Source of the DNA: Hymenolepis diminuta
Taxonomy: Eukaryota; Platyhelminthes; Cestoda; Cyclophyllidea; Hymenolepididae
DNA: 64,000 nucleotides
Assembly (NCBI GenBank): GCA_900708905.1
Contig: CAADRB010000043.1
Coordinates: forward strand, 306,711-370,710
Direction of reading: 5' to 3'
Under the pieces are notes generated by a model. It saw nothing but the letters and a program-made list of their open reading frames with translations, was not told where the DNA came from and searched no databases. Both the position numbers and the translations under genes were made by a program. Numbering within the stretch: position 1 is the stretch's first letter; every line of letters starts with the position of its first letter. Shown in pieces: positions 13,433-31,700 of this stretch.

Positions 13433-14365
13433 TAATTTAGTAGTCTTTCACAGCCTTTTGTTTAAATGAATTAGGAGTATTAGATTTCACTCAAGATGCA
13501 CCAAGACTGTGCTTTCACATAGTAATTAAAATAATTTATTCATAAAAGCTTTTAAACTTAAATGGGGTCTCAAAAATACTCAAAATTTCCTATAAAATTT
13601 TATGTTTTAATGGTGCTAAGAATTAATGATCTATTTAAAAATCAAATTCCTCTTTAATCTATCGTAAATCTTTTATAATACAATCTCTTCTTAGATATTT
13701 TCCCTATCTTTTGATACTTTCGTATGAAAAATTTTTCAGATTATGTCTTAATATTGCCTTGTAGATGTTAAGCCAATCTGTGTCAAAACTGTCCACCCAA
13801 TATATTTCAGCTAATAATTGACAGAATTAATATATTATTTATAACATGCCAACATCAATCATTAGAAGCCCATTTTGTTGACCAATAATCAACTACCAAG
13901 GGACAGTCGGTCAGTTACAACTTCATTTCAATTTTCCTGGCAATAAGAGCATTTTATTCTGTAAAGCAAAAACTTGCCTTAATTTGCTCTTTATGCTAAT
14001 AAAAAGCAGCTCTTATTTCCATCATATTCAATCAAATTTAAAACATCTGAGTTTGCTACACATCTTGAAAATCTTTCTTAAAAAGGAACTAAGTAGTATT
14101 ACCGAACACATTTAAAAGCTGATGAAGTTAATTACAGAAAACATTTTTGATAGAACTAAAATGAGGTTGTTTACCCAGTTAAGAATTTCATTTGAAATGC
14201 TTTTAGTAATGAGGTTGAGGATGTATTCAGGAGACTACCTGCTAGCCAACAAAGTAGCTCTATTTCCATTTGAAGCTACTATAAAAGATAGATCAGGCCT
14301 GGCTGAAAATACCCACATAAAACTAATAATTTACCTAATACCAGCAGAAAATAACGGTCTTTAAC

Positions 14366-14525
14366 GAGTGTGAAGAACATGAGTTGGGTTTGACAAATGT
14401 GTATTTGACAATCGGAAACGAGGGAGAGGAGGAAGGAAATAGGAGTAGAAAAAGGGATTGATGGAAAGAGGAAGGTGTCAGTACCAAAGGATGAAAAACC
14501 AGTGAACCAATTTTGTTTTCTTTTT
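14366..14525 (-). repeat. Pyrimidine-rich dispersed repeat, copy 2 (inverted)
   Basis: On the minus strand it reads C/T-rich blocks, then ACATTTGTCAAACCCAACTC and TGTTCTTCACAC. This parallels ACATTCGTCCAACTCAACTC and TGTCTTCTCAC in copy 3. Copies 2 and 3 form an inverted pair 165 bp apart. Confidence 0.4.
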
Positions 14526-14689
14526 TCACTGACGAGGAATTAATAAGTAAGGCAACACAAACAGACCCTTCAGGTCTATAAATCTGTAATGCTTACGCAC
14601 TCTGACTCATAGGTCTGCATTTTCACTCTATTCAAATCCTAACCCTGATCTAACTGTCAATAGTTCATCAAAATCCGTTAACCGTCTCA

Positions 14690-14892
14690 TCGTACCTCAT
14701 TTCGCCTGTTCCTGACAATCTGGATTCTTCTCGCTCAATAATGATGCTTCCCCTTCCCTCTCAGTTCTTCCTTCTATTTCTTCCTCCTTTTCCTTCCCAT
14801 TCATTTCTGTCTCTCCAATGAACATTCGTCCAACTCAACTCTTTGTCTTCTCACTAGAGAAAGGCCCCTAGGCTGTTAACCCTACGAAGATC
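14690..14892 (+). repeat. Pyrimidine-rich dispersed repeat, copy 3
   Basis: C/T-rich body followed by CTCACTAGAGAAAGGCCCC and GGCTGTTAACC. GCTGTTAACC also ends C/T-rich stretches near 2235 and 60952, hinting at further diverged copies. Confidence 0.4.
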
Positions 14893-15562
14893 ATAAATCC
14901 AATGAGGGAATATTTACTCTAATTTGACCTGCCTCATAAAGTTGCTTTACTTGGGATGGAGTTCATTCGAAATGTCGAGTATCTGTATTAATTTTTAGCG
15001 TTATCAGTTTTCGTTATTGACTTTGTGATCTATTTGGAAAATACGGGAAAACAACAAGTTGTGTCTATTGACTTCATATAAAACGAAGTTGACAAATTTC
15101 ACAAAGTTCCCTATTAACGATTTTACGAAAAGTAAAACAAGCTTTAAGGCAAATGTTCCTGTAACTTGGAAAAATATTTAACTCTCATGAAATCCTCATG
15201 CTTATCTTGAGTAATTTCTTTTTTAACTTAGCTTCATTTTTACCGATTAAATGCAATAAAATTGAACAATAAACTGGGTTAAAAGTGTCAGATGTACTTA
15301 ATGTTGAATCTAGCCTATTGGTGTATATTATATGCTATCTGAGCATGATTTAGTTATTTTTTATTGATTTATTTTCTTGTAATGATTACTCTGCTAAGAG
15401 GATCGTAAAAGTCAAATATTCAATTAAAAAGTATGCAGTAAAGAGATCGAGCACTTGATAACAGCGTTCTTATCTTTTAAAACTCAGTCTTCAAGATCAA
15501 AATCCATCAATGTGAATTCATTGTAAATACTGGCATAATACGTTTCCAAAGTCATTACGGTC

Positions 15563-15857
15563 TGCTATAACGTAACCACCTAGGAGTTCGGGTAGTAATC
15601 CCGAAGAGCCAACAATCTTGAAATTCGGTAATATAGCAACTTAACACGAAAGCTAATAACCCATGGCAGCTAAGAAGCCACGTTATAGTCAACACGCGTG
15701 TATTTACGAAACTCCCCTCTCACTCGGTATCGGCTTAAATAAATAAGTTTAATTATCAAGTGTCTTTTATCGGTGGGGAAGTAAAGAAAGAAATTACATT
15801 TTTATTCATAGAAGAAACATTGGAAGCGGGGGAAAATAATTATTATTTCTTCTAACA
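15563..15857 (+). mobile_element. Solo LTR, copy 3 (295 bp)
   Basis: Begins TGCTATAACGTAACCACC and ends TTCTTCTAACA. It is flanked by a perfect 5-bp target duplication, CGGTC, at 15558-15562 and 15858-15862. An A/T-rich TTAAATAAATAAG block at about 15735 could supply promoter or polyadenylation function. It is nearly identical to the inverted copy at 17599-17894, with a few differences confined to the last 35 bp. No coding capacity of its own. Confidence 0.88.
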
Positions 15858-15862
15858 CGGTC

Positions 15863-17593
15863 ACTTAAAATGATATCAATACCCATTATACATATTTTTT
15901 CTAATAATAGAGGTAAAAGCTTCTCAATATCATTAGGAAAAGTGGTTTCCAGTGTTAGATTAGGAGGAAGAGCAGATTTTCCCATGGTCACACTGATGAG
16001 AAATTCCTGTTATGCTATCCCATTTTGACCAATTTTTGCGTGTATGACTGACTTTTCTAGTAATAAATAAACATCTGTGAACATCGATCTGGCGAACTCT
16101 GGGTTGACATGCCTTACTGACATGATAATAGAGATTGTTGTTTCTTGAATATGCACAAAAAATAACCATTAAAAGCATACTGACTTATCATTTGTTAGCA
16201 TACCCAGAGATGGAAACTATTATTCGACTTGACAAATTGACAGACTTACTCAAGAGAAGGTAACCACGGTATCCACGGTATCAAAATTTAGCCTTATGAC
16301 AAACTTTTAGCAAGTCACAGCGAGAGAGGTGTAAATGATTTTGTCTACCGCCAAATATATCTCTTTGGTCTTTCAAAATAATTGCAACTGCTCACAATAT
16401 GCTACAAAGGGGTCTGGAAAGGACATTTGTTTTGATCCTCTCAGACAAACTGGAAACAAAACCAGACATTTATAATATTTTTAAGTATCCCTAACCATAT
16501 GAGGATTATCTTTTCGTGATATTCACTCTAAAATTTCAAAAAGGAAAACACGTTTGCTAATATGAATTATTGTATGTTTAAATAAAAGTTCCATGATATA
16601 TATTAATAAAATTTAGTATATAATAAGTGAATTCATTTAAAGCAAAGCAAAATTCTTTCTCTTCAATAATCAGTTTTTAAGTTAAATTTTGCCAGTTCGT
16701 TTGCTTTATATACAATTCACAGTTAACTCAAGGGTAAGGCAATACCTAAGTTGCAAAAACGCAGTTGACGTTTTATACTTTTCCCTGATTGCTCTTGACA
16801 ACATAACATAGGTCATTTCCACTTAATTTTCATGTGGCTCAGAAGTACGCAAGTGTCTCCCATCTAGCCATATTAGCAGTGGTAAATATCATTTTCTCAA
16901 TGCAGAAGGAATAGAATTTACCCAAAATGGGCAGCTTGTGTTAAATCACTTTATGAATTTAAATTAGCTTAAATCTCACAAAGAAAGAGGTTGATATTTG
17001 ATTTAAAAAATGAAGCACGCACCTTTTATATCTACTTCACATAAAATAGCGTTGATACTGGTATAAAATCGTAATGAACATGAAAGAGTAGTTCACAAGA
17101 TGTGTTTAACAAGAAAAGGTACTTCTTTTACTAGTAAGAAACTTTGTATATTTTCTGCTTATTGGAGATGGAGCAACAACCAAATAGCAGGAAGCTAACA
17201 ACAGTAAATAGTAGTTCTAAAAGTAGAGCACAAAGAATTGCGTAGGCCAAGATGCATTGAATAAAACACGAGGAGGATTCTAGCGCTCAAGAAAGAGAGA
17301 GATGATGGACAGAGGAGATGAAAGGGAAGTGTAAGAGCCGGTAAATGACGGGCGTGCCCATGGAAATACGAAGAGACTTTTATGATTCACCTGAGTAAGG
17401 ACGTGCGTGGCGGCATGAGTGCAGGTGTATTTTAAATAAAATGGGGTAGTTATAGAAAAAAGAAAAAGCGATAAGCTCGTTCACACATGGCGAATAGAAG
17501 TTTGAATCATAGGGACATGAAGACTTCATGGATGAAAGACCAAAATATTGTCATAGAGAATGTGATTAAAGAATAATTTTGGAAGCTCATAGG
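15863..17593. other. DNA between two inverted solo LTRs, no gene seen
   Basis: 1.7 kb of AT-rich DNA with two short overlapping minus-strand open frames (15806-16178) that show no known motif. A purine-rich, GAGAGA-containing stretch lies at 17270-17480. There is no transposase or retroelement protein, so it is probably host intergenic DNA. Confidence 0.6.
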
Positions 17594-17598
17594 GAATC

Positions 17599-17894
17599 TG
17601 TTAGAAGAAATGACAATTATTTTCCCCCCGCTTCCAATGTTTCTTCTATGAATAAAAATGTAATTTCTTTCTTTACTTCCCCACCGATAAAAGACACTTG
17701 ATAATTAAACTTATTTATTTAAGCCGATACCGAGTGAGAGGGGAGTTTCGTAAATACACGCGTGTTGACTATAACGTGGCTTCTTAGCTGCCATGGGTTA
17801 TTAGCTTTCGTGTTAAGTTGCTATATTACCGAATTTCAAGATTGTTGGCTCTTCGGGATTACTACCCGAACTCCTAGGTGGTTACGTTATAGCA
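17599..17894 (-). mobile_element. Solo LTR, copy 4 (296 bp, inverted)
   Basis: Reverse-complement copy of the 15563 LTR, with one extra G in a G run and a few other changes near one end. It is flanked by its own perfect 5-bp duplication, GAATC, at 17594-17598 and 17895-17899. That duplication differs from the CGGTC of copy 3, which shows an independent insertion. Confidence 0.88.
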
Positions 17895-17899
17895 GAATC

Positions 17900-19190
17900 A
17901 TTCTTCCTGCTTCTGCAATACGTTTCATGATATTTCCATATAACTTTGATATTGGAAATTTTTTATTATTACAAACAGATCAACATAAAATTGTAGAGGA
18001 AGAAGTTTATCGTCGTTAAATTTGCAGGCATTAACGTCATTTAAAATATTAGGACTAAACTTGACTACAAAATGGTGGGTAACGTGTTCATTTTATTATG
18101 TTTTAATGTGATATGACTTTTATTTACTCCAGAAAGTTAATAGCATAAAATATTATTCTAAAAATAAATTTTTGGTTCTGTAAAACCATGTGCAGATGTG
18201 TAAATAATGAAAAAGTACAACATTTAATAACTTATGCATACTTCTGAGAAGTTGATATTATTTTAATTTACCGAGACCGGGCAATATAGGTAGAATTGAA
18301 ATCATAATAAAACCGCCGCTCAAGTCCTTAGAACAGTTCGGAGGTGGCCAGGTAAACCTCCCAAGTTTATTGATAGAAATACAAAAATTCCTTCCTGAGA
18401 CATCAGACAACTGTGGTAGTAGATGTAGGTTTCAATACACACAATTTGAATCTTGTGGTGGGATAGTCTAGACGGCTGCTTATCGCTCCCGATCGGAAGC
18501 CAATAAGAAGTATCTGTTGTATATTTCAGATTCGTTTTTATCGAGCCACATTTCTGCAATTTAAGGTAAATCACAATACTGAGCAAACTATAGCAAACGT
18601 GCCATTAATAGTGACATAAGCTTGGCCTCATTCTTTTCTCACAAATAGTTGGCAAAAATTTGATCAGTGTGAGTAAATGTGTTATTAGGTGAATTTAATA
18701 ATTATCTTATTTGCTTCTATGATTTACATCCAGAGAATGGATTTATTCAGTGTAAAAAGGGAAGATTCCGAAAATTTTCACACTTTCTCCACACATTTAA
18801 ATTGCTATTTATTACATTTTGAAAAATTGACACACTGAGACTCAAACGCATACAGAACGAAAATATGCGAAAATTTTCCCTGACATGCAGTCCCTAAATT
18901 TTGCAGTTTTAGAGCTTAAAATTTAAATTTTTTCTGAAAATGCAAATTTTTCCTTAGCTTGCCTAACTAGTCAAAAATGCTACCGAAATTCGTATCATTG
19001 TTTAACTAATTTACTTATTTTGCGCTTTTATGAAAGCATAATTAAAAAGTGATAATTTCGTAATTTCTGGTTAATATATTTTAATTTTTTAATCAATTTG
19101 CCCTTTTAAATTAATAATTGCCCATTGCTATACTTTCCTATGTGGCTTTGATCGTCATATATTAAGTGTATACTGTTTCATGTCTTCTAC
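17900..19190. other. Upstream region of abi
   Basis: AT-rich sequence before the first coding exon. If abi has a non-coding first exon it may lie here, but I could not identify one or a clear promoter. Confidence 0.5.
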
Positions 19191-19200
19191 ATGCAGATCC
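19191..19200 (+). promoter_or_regulatory. Splice acceptor just upstream of abi start codon
   Basis: The segment ends in ATGCAG at 19196, preceded by a T/C-rich stretch (about 19170-19190). Only four bases separate the AG from the ATG at 19201. It is either the 3' end of a 5'-UTR intron or a spliced-leader trans-splice site; flatworms use both. No upstream non-coding exon could be identified. Confidence 0.55.
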
Positions 19201-26551
<7,351 letters not shown>

Positions 26552-26664
26552 TCAAACAAGTACTCCGGCTTCCCCTCACTTACTTCTTCCTTTACTTGTT
26601 AGATTCTCATAATAATATCTCTGCATGAGTGAAGTAAAAGACTTTCTGATTATCAATCCTTTGA

Positions 26665-26670
26665 ATTAAA
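26665..26670 (+). other. Candidate abi poly(A) signal (ATTAAA)
   Basis: ATTAAA lies 114 nt after the abi stop codon and is followed by a GT/T-rich stretch. It is the first good variant signal downstream of the stop; no canonical AATAAA is closer. Position-based inference only. Confidence 0.4.
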
Positions 26671-27209
26671 GTGTTCCTTTTATCTCTACAGTTGTTGATC
26701 TAAATTAACGATTATGGTTTGTGGTTCCAATTAGGAATACTGTTTCTTTGTTGAGACGGTATTGCGGAATCGAGTTAGGCATAATTTGGAATTGATAAGA
26801 CTTCCGTTTAAATTGGGAACAGTTTAAAAGAAATGGCTACAGTACTGGCTGGCTGAGATTTTGCATTAATGTAATGCTTGTAAAGGTCTAAAACAGGTGA
26901 GTTTTCTCTGTAATTTTAGTGCATGCTCCGTGTGCTCCAACTTAAAGCCGGTATACGCACATAATACTGTTTTTTCTGGTATTTTATTTCATTATGAGGT
27001 TAGAGTTGACTTATCATTAAGGGTACTATAAAAGCAGAATCCTATTTTCCTGATAAAGTAGCTTACAAGTCTATGCGTTTTTCATGAAATTTACACGAGA
27101 AGAGCACACTCAAATATGCATTTTATCAAGAACCGCTTCAAAGCTCATTGAGAGAAGCATCCACAACACTTGACTAAAGGAAGATATCCTGGCGTAAACC
27201 CTACGAGAA

Positions 27210-27337
27210 CCTCACATTCTATCCCCTTTTGTTGACCGGGCTATTGGTCACCTACACGCCATTGGATGTTCACCGGTGGGCGTTGATCTCGTGGCCTCTG
27301 ATTTGGCAGACGTGCACGCTGATCACTACGCCGACGG
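27210..27337 (-). repeat. tRNA-derived SINE, copy A
   Basis: On the minus strand it starts GGCGTAGTGATCAGCGTGC, a good RNA polymerase III A-box context. GAGATCAACGCCC follows at B-box spacing (27278-27292). The tail ends GGTCAACAAAAGGGGATAGAAT. The same layout recurs at 44487-44603 and 57115-57225. It lies between abi and Frizzled. Confidence 0.55.
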
Positions 27338-28596
27338 TCACTCAAGAATTCTTCAGTTTTCAAAACCGCTCGAAATTTGTTTGTAGAATCCGCGAACTGA
27401 AGTTTTACGCTACAATTCTTGAGGGCTTTCCTTTTAATCTGAATATATGTTTTTGTGTGGGTCTTTAAGGATTTTTGCGCTCAATCAACCGGGTACACGG
27501 ATTCAGGATCTTAAATTGGGGAAGAAAGGATTTGTTTTAGGGGAATTGGAGACCATGAGCTAGCATTTTCTTTTCATTTTCGGGTAATCATTAAAGCTAT
27601 CCATCAGCTGTTATTATATTCTGACATGTTTCGCCTCTGTTTCGATTAATATGTCAGTTGAATATTACACCACCTATGTTTTCTAAGTATTCGAAATATC
27701 CATAAAAATAGCTTTTGAATTCTTTGGAGCTCATTACATTTTGAAGTATAGTTACCAAAGTAATCGCTTTTTATTACGTTTTTTGCGAAGAGTTGAATAC
27801 CATTAGGCGTAAATAATTTCATTGTCCTAATTTAAATTCCTGTGACTAGATTTTTGATGCTGAGGAAGTGAAATTGCCTCTGTCCGGTTTTGCCCCTTAC
27901 CTTCATCATGATCATACTTTCCTGTCCTTTATTTAGGATACTTGTTTATGATTTATCGGCAGTTCTGAGAACATCGTAGTCTGTAAAATGAAGTCTCTTG
28001 CTAGACAACCTTGTTTCCGGATAGGTTATATGTCACTCCTGGCATTCTGAATAAACACACGAGGTACCTCTTTGTTGACCGTATCGTTTATAATATCAGG
28101 TAACTATAGCTATCATGATTTCGCATGAATTTCTGTAGGTGTTCGTAAAAATTTCGAAATCACTTTTACGTTATTCCATTAACCCCTTTGAAATTTAGTA
28201 AGCCACGTCTGTAATACTGCAAATTTTTCATCGATTTTTAATGTGTAGATGAGTTATCGTTGAGTTGTGTTAGCATCAATTTTCTGCATTCATTCACAGG
28301 CGTTCTCGTCCATATTGATTTTTGGATGGTTATACTATACTATCATGTAATTCCTATTTTTTCACTTAAAGTAACTAAAGCGCTACCATACCGTATGTTG
28401 GACGATTGTCATAAAACTCTTTTGTGTGTAATTCGTCAATTCAGTTCATTCTGGAATGCTCTTCAATTCTACTCTGTTTAAAATATGACTACCTAAGTGG
28501 CTACCTTGTGTTGCCGAAACACAGAAATTTAAGGATCCCTATTCAACTATATGCTTTTCATTAAAAGCAGAGAAATTAATAAAGTCGATAAATAAC

Positions 28597-28602
28597 TTTA
28601 TT
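28597..28602 (-). other. Candidate Frizzled poly(A) signal (AATAAA)
   Basis: A canonical AATAAA on the minus strand lies about 160 nt after the Frizzled stop codon at 28760. It is followed by T-rich sequence. The spacing is plausible for a compact 3' UTR. Confidence 0.45.
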
Positions 28603-28759
28603 TACACAGTTATAGTATAAGATTCTCCGTTGATTTTCAATAGTTCCATTTTTTCTAGTTTATCATAAGTAAGTATAAGCAATAAGTCAGTAATTAGGAA
28701 CCCAAAATCACCCTCCGCAGACAAATGCTTCTTTGATAGTCTACCTGTGTGTAGATTCG

Positions 28760-31700
28760 TCAATACATTCCCGGTCTTGGGCTGGCGAATTCGGTACCAT
28801 TATAGACGAATACCCGATTGATATTCGCTGTATTAGGTTCTAGAACTGCAGTTGTATTTGCGTAAGCACTTCCCACTACGCTACTTCCTCCAATCCCTGA
28901 ACTGGAAGCCTGGATCACTGGGCAGAAGGGATTCGGCCGGGGCTCTGTTTCAAGTGGGAGGAAGCTTCCTTGTGCACTGATTCTATCAGGAATGGTTTTA
29001 GAAGGGAACTGTGAGGGTGACTGCACATTCGGAATAGCCCAGATAGTGTTCGGTTTCTCGATAATTGGATTCACCATCATTGGCGACCGTTTAATCCTTC
29101 TTCCTCGTCGACAGATATTTTTCCAAGCATCGACGGTCTTGCTTGACCATATCCAGAAGCCCGATGTTATACCCACAATGAGGGACATGAAGTACTTCAG
29201 CATAAAGATGGCATATTCAGGTGTAGGAGGATTCCAACCAACACTAAGAGGTCTACCATCTTTTCCACTTATCCAATCACACTGACAAGCTACGCCAAGT
29301 TGCCAAACCCTTCGCCATCGTAGTTCATGGATGTAGCAAGCTATCACAACAACTGCTGGTAACGTGTAGAGCAGACCAAAGATACCCAGTTTAATCATCA
29401 GCTTCTCCAATTTGTCTGTGCCGACTCGAGGTTGGAATTTGATAACCCGTCGAATGTTGCACAGTGCCACAAAGCCACCAAGAAGAAAGAACGTACCAAA
29501 ACAGAAGTAGGTTACCAAGGGAAGGATTAGGAAGTAGATTAGATGATTGTCATTTGTTGAACCTACGTAGCATAATCCACCGACAGGGTCTCCGTCTACT
29601 GCTCGTAACATGAGAATGACTCCCGTTTGAACTCCGGGGAGAACCCAGGCCACAAAGTGAAATACCTACAAAATATGCAACATTTTTGTGAATCAAAATT
29701 TTTATGGTGCAGTAAGGGTACCTGAATAAAATTTTGGAATTGCGAAATAAGAACGGAAGTTAACATTAGTTTGGATGATATTGAGTCGTAATAACTCAGT
29801 CTATGGCGGAAATGAATCCTAGAATTTGTTTGTGTAGCTACCATTCGACAACTGCTGATTTCATTTTTAAGTGATGTTCCAATGGTTCTAAAAGTTTGAC
29901 TGCTAGTTAGACTGAGTTCAAGTTTATTTATTGTGGCTGTTAGTCACAAAGCAAGTTGGGCCCATAATCTAGTTGGTCAAACAAAATTACATATGTCACC
30001 GTGGGGGCAGGACGTGGATCAATGGGGAAGTCGAACCTGGGAGGTCGCTGTGACCATAACGCTCGCATGATGGCCACTTTATATCACCCTTTGTACCCTT
30101 TATGCTTCATAATCCTTATTTTCATCTTCCATACATTTTATAGACTTTATGCCCCTTTATATGTACCTACCTTACCTACATGATGCGCCTTAATAAAGAT
30201 TTATTTAGACCACCCTTCTTATACCGTCTTTTATCTTTATTATTGATAAGAGGTATGCGAGTGCATTCTGAACTTGACATTTTGACAGAAAATTGGACAG
30301 GATGAAAAAAAGATAGTTATGATCGATCCGATGGTGCTTTGACTTTCTGCGGTCAATCATACGAAAAGACTCTTGTTATTATTAATAGACTGTGTAAAAT
30401 TATCGACTATCTTGTAGTTACAGTACTAGTCGACCCTACTTTCTCCACTAGATCGAAGTCAATCGTAGCCGCTGCGTTTTCCGGTAGATAAACAGCAAAA
30501 TCATTAGTAAACATTATATCTAATAATTGCATGGATTTGAGTTTTGAATTTTAAAACTGGATATAGTCTGTAAAATTTGGAGACCATTCTAGATTTAAAT
30601 CAGATTTGATCAATCCTTTCCGCATTTCCTTATCGCACGTGGTACTAAGTAAAACTTATTTATCATTCCTATTAATGGGAGGTACATATAAAGAAGGCCA
30701 TCCTTATATTTGGGAAATTTTAAAGAATTTAAATAATTATTTCTTTATATTAGGGGGGTCCATTCCAGAAATGCGAAACATCTTCATGTTTACCACTAAC
30801 ATTAGTAGATAAAATCACCTTTAAATTTTCAATTTTCCCTTATGCTACTGTTTTTAGGTTTTCCTTCGCGTTAGTATTCTGAGAGTGGTTTTATCATTGC
30901 TCGTAAAATAATGATTAATTTGATATTTTACGACTGGCATATCTTCAAAAACTAGACATAATGATTCAACTCTTGGTAAATATTTTTTACTGTAAGAGCC
31001 TACAGAAGATTACCTTATTTCCCACACGTAGCATTTATTTATATCTTGTATATTAATAGGAAACCTAGTTGAATAGGTTGTCAAAGGAACTAAAGTAATA
31101 TTTTTAAATCTAGTTGAGATAGAACTAGATCAACTGGAATTTTATACCGCAAGTTAAAATTATGAAGACTAAGGAAATAAGGGGGCAAAAGAGTTCAATG
31201 TCCAATTAAACGACCACACGTATCTCCTGTCAGAATAAGTGAAAGCAAAGTTTACTAAAGCCGCTGGAGAAATGAAGGTCAATAGCCCAATAAAAGAGCT
31301 GAAGAAAAGACGTAAATAAGTTTATTGAATGGCAATTTTCCAGAAATTCAAACATCTGAGTTTCGATTGAAAAGATACCTAGTGATAGTTCAGCCAAGTG
31401 GCCTGAAACTCGTATTTAATTTAAAAAATGAAAATATTCCAAAAAATATTTTTCCTGAAAAATGGGTTATAATTAATTTTCCTAATTATTTTTTCATGAA
31501 TAAACATGTGTGCAATTTGTTTATTTCTGGGCAAGAATAATAACCCAATTAAGCGTTGCACAAGAAGAAAATTTCCTTTGATCTAGGATTTGTAAAGTAT
31601 TTTAGTGATAAAATATTATTAATTTATATTTTTATATTAATGAAGAAATTCAAAGAAATTCACACAGTTCATTTTTGCAAATATAATTGAAAAAGTTGCT

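Larger units (their letters stand above)
26552..28759. other. Convergent 3' regions between abi and Frizzled
   Basis: 2.2 kb separating two stop codons that face each other. It holds both candidate poly(A) signals and SINE copy A. No additional gene was seen. Confidence 0.7.

Noticed and set aside
15563..17894. A single 2.3-kb DNA transposon with long terminal inverted repeats
   Set aside because: Each arm has its own distinct 5-bp target duplication, and TG...CA ends point to LTRs.
27229..27468. 79-codon open frame between abi and Frizzled
   Set aside because: Half of it is the tRNA-derived repeat; no protein motif.
28992..29285. Plus-strand 97-codon open frame
   Set aside because: It is the opposite strand of Frizzled exon 3, which has clear family motifs.
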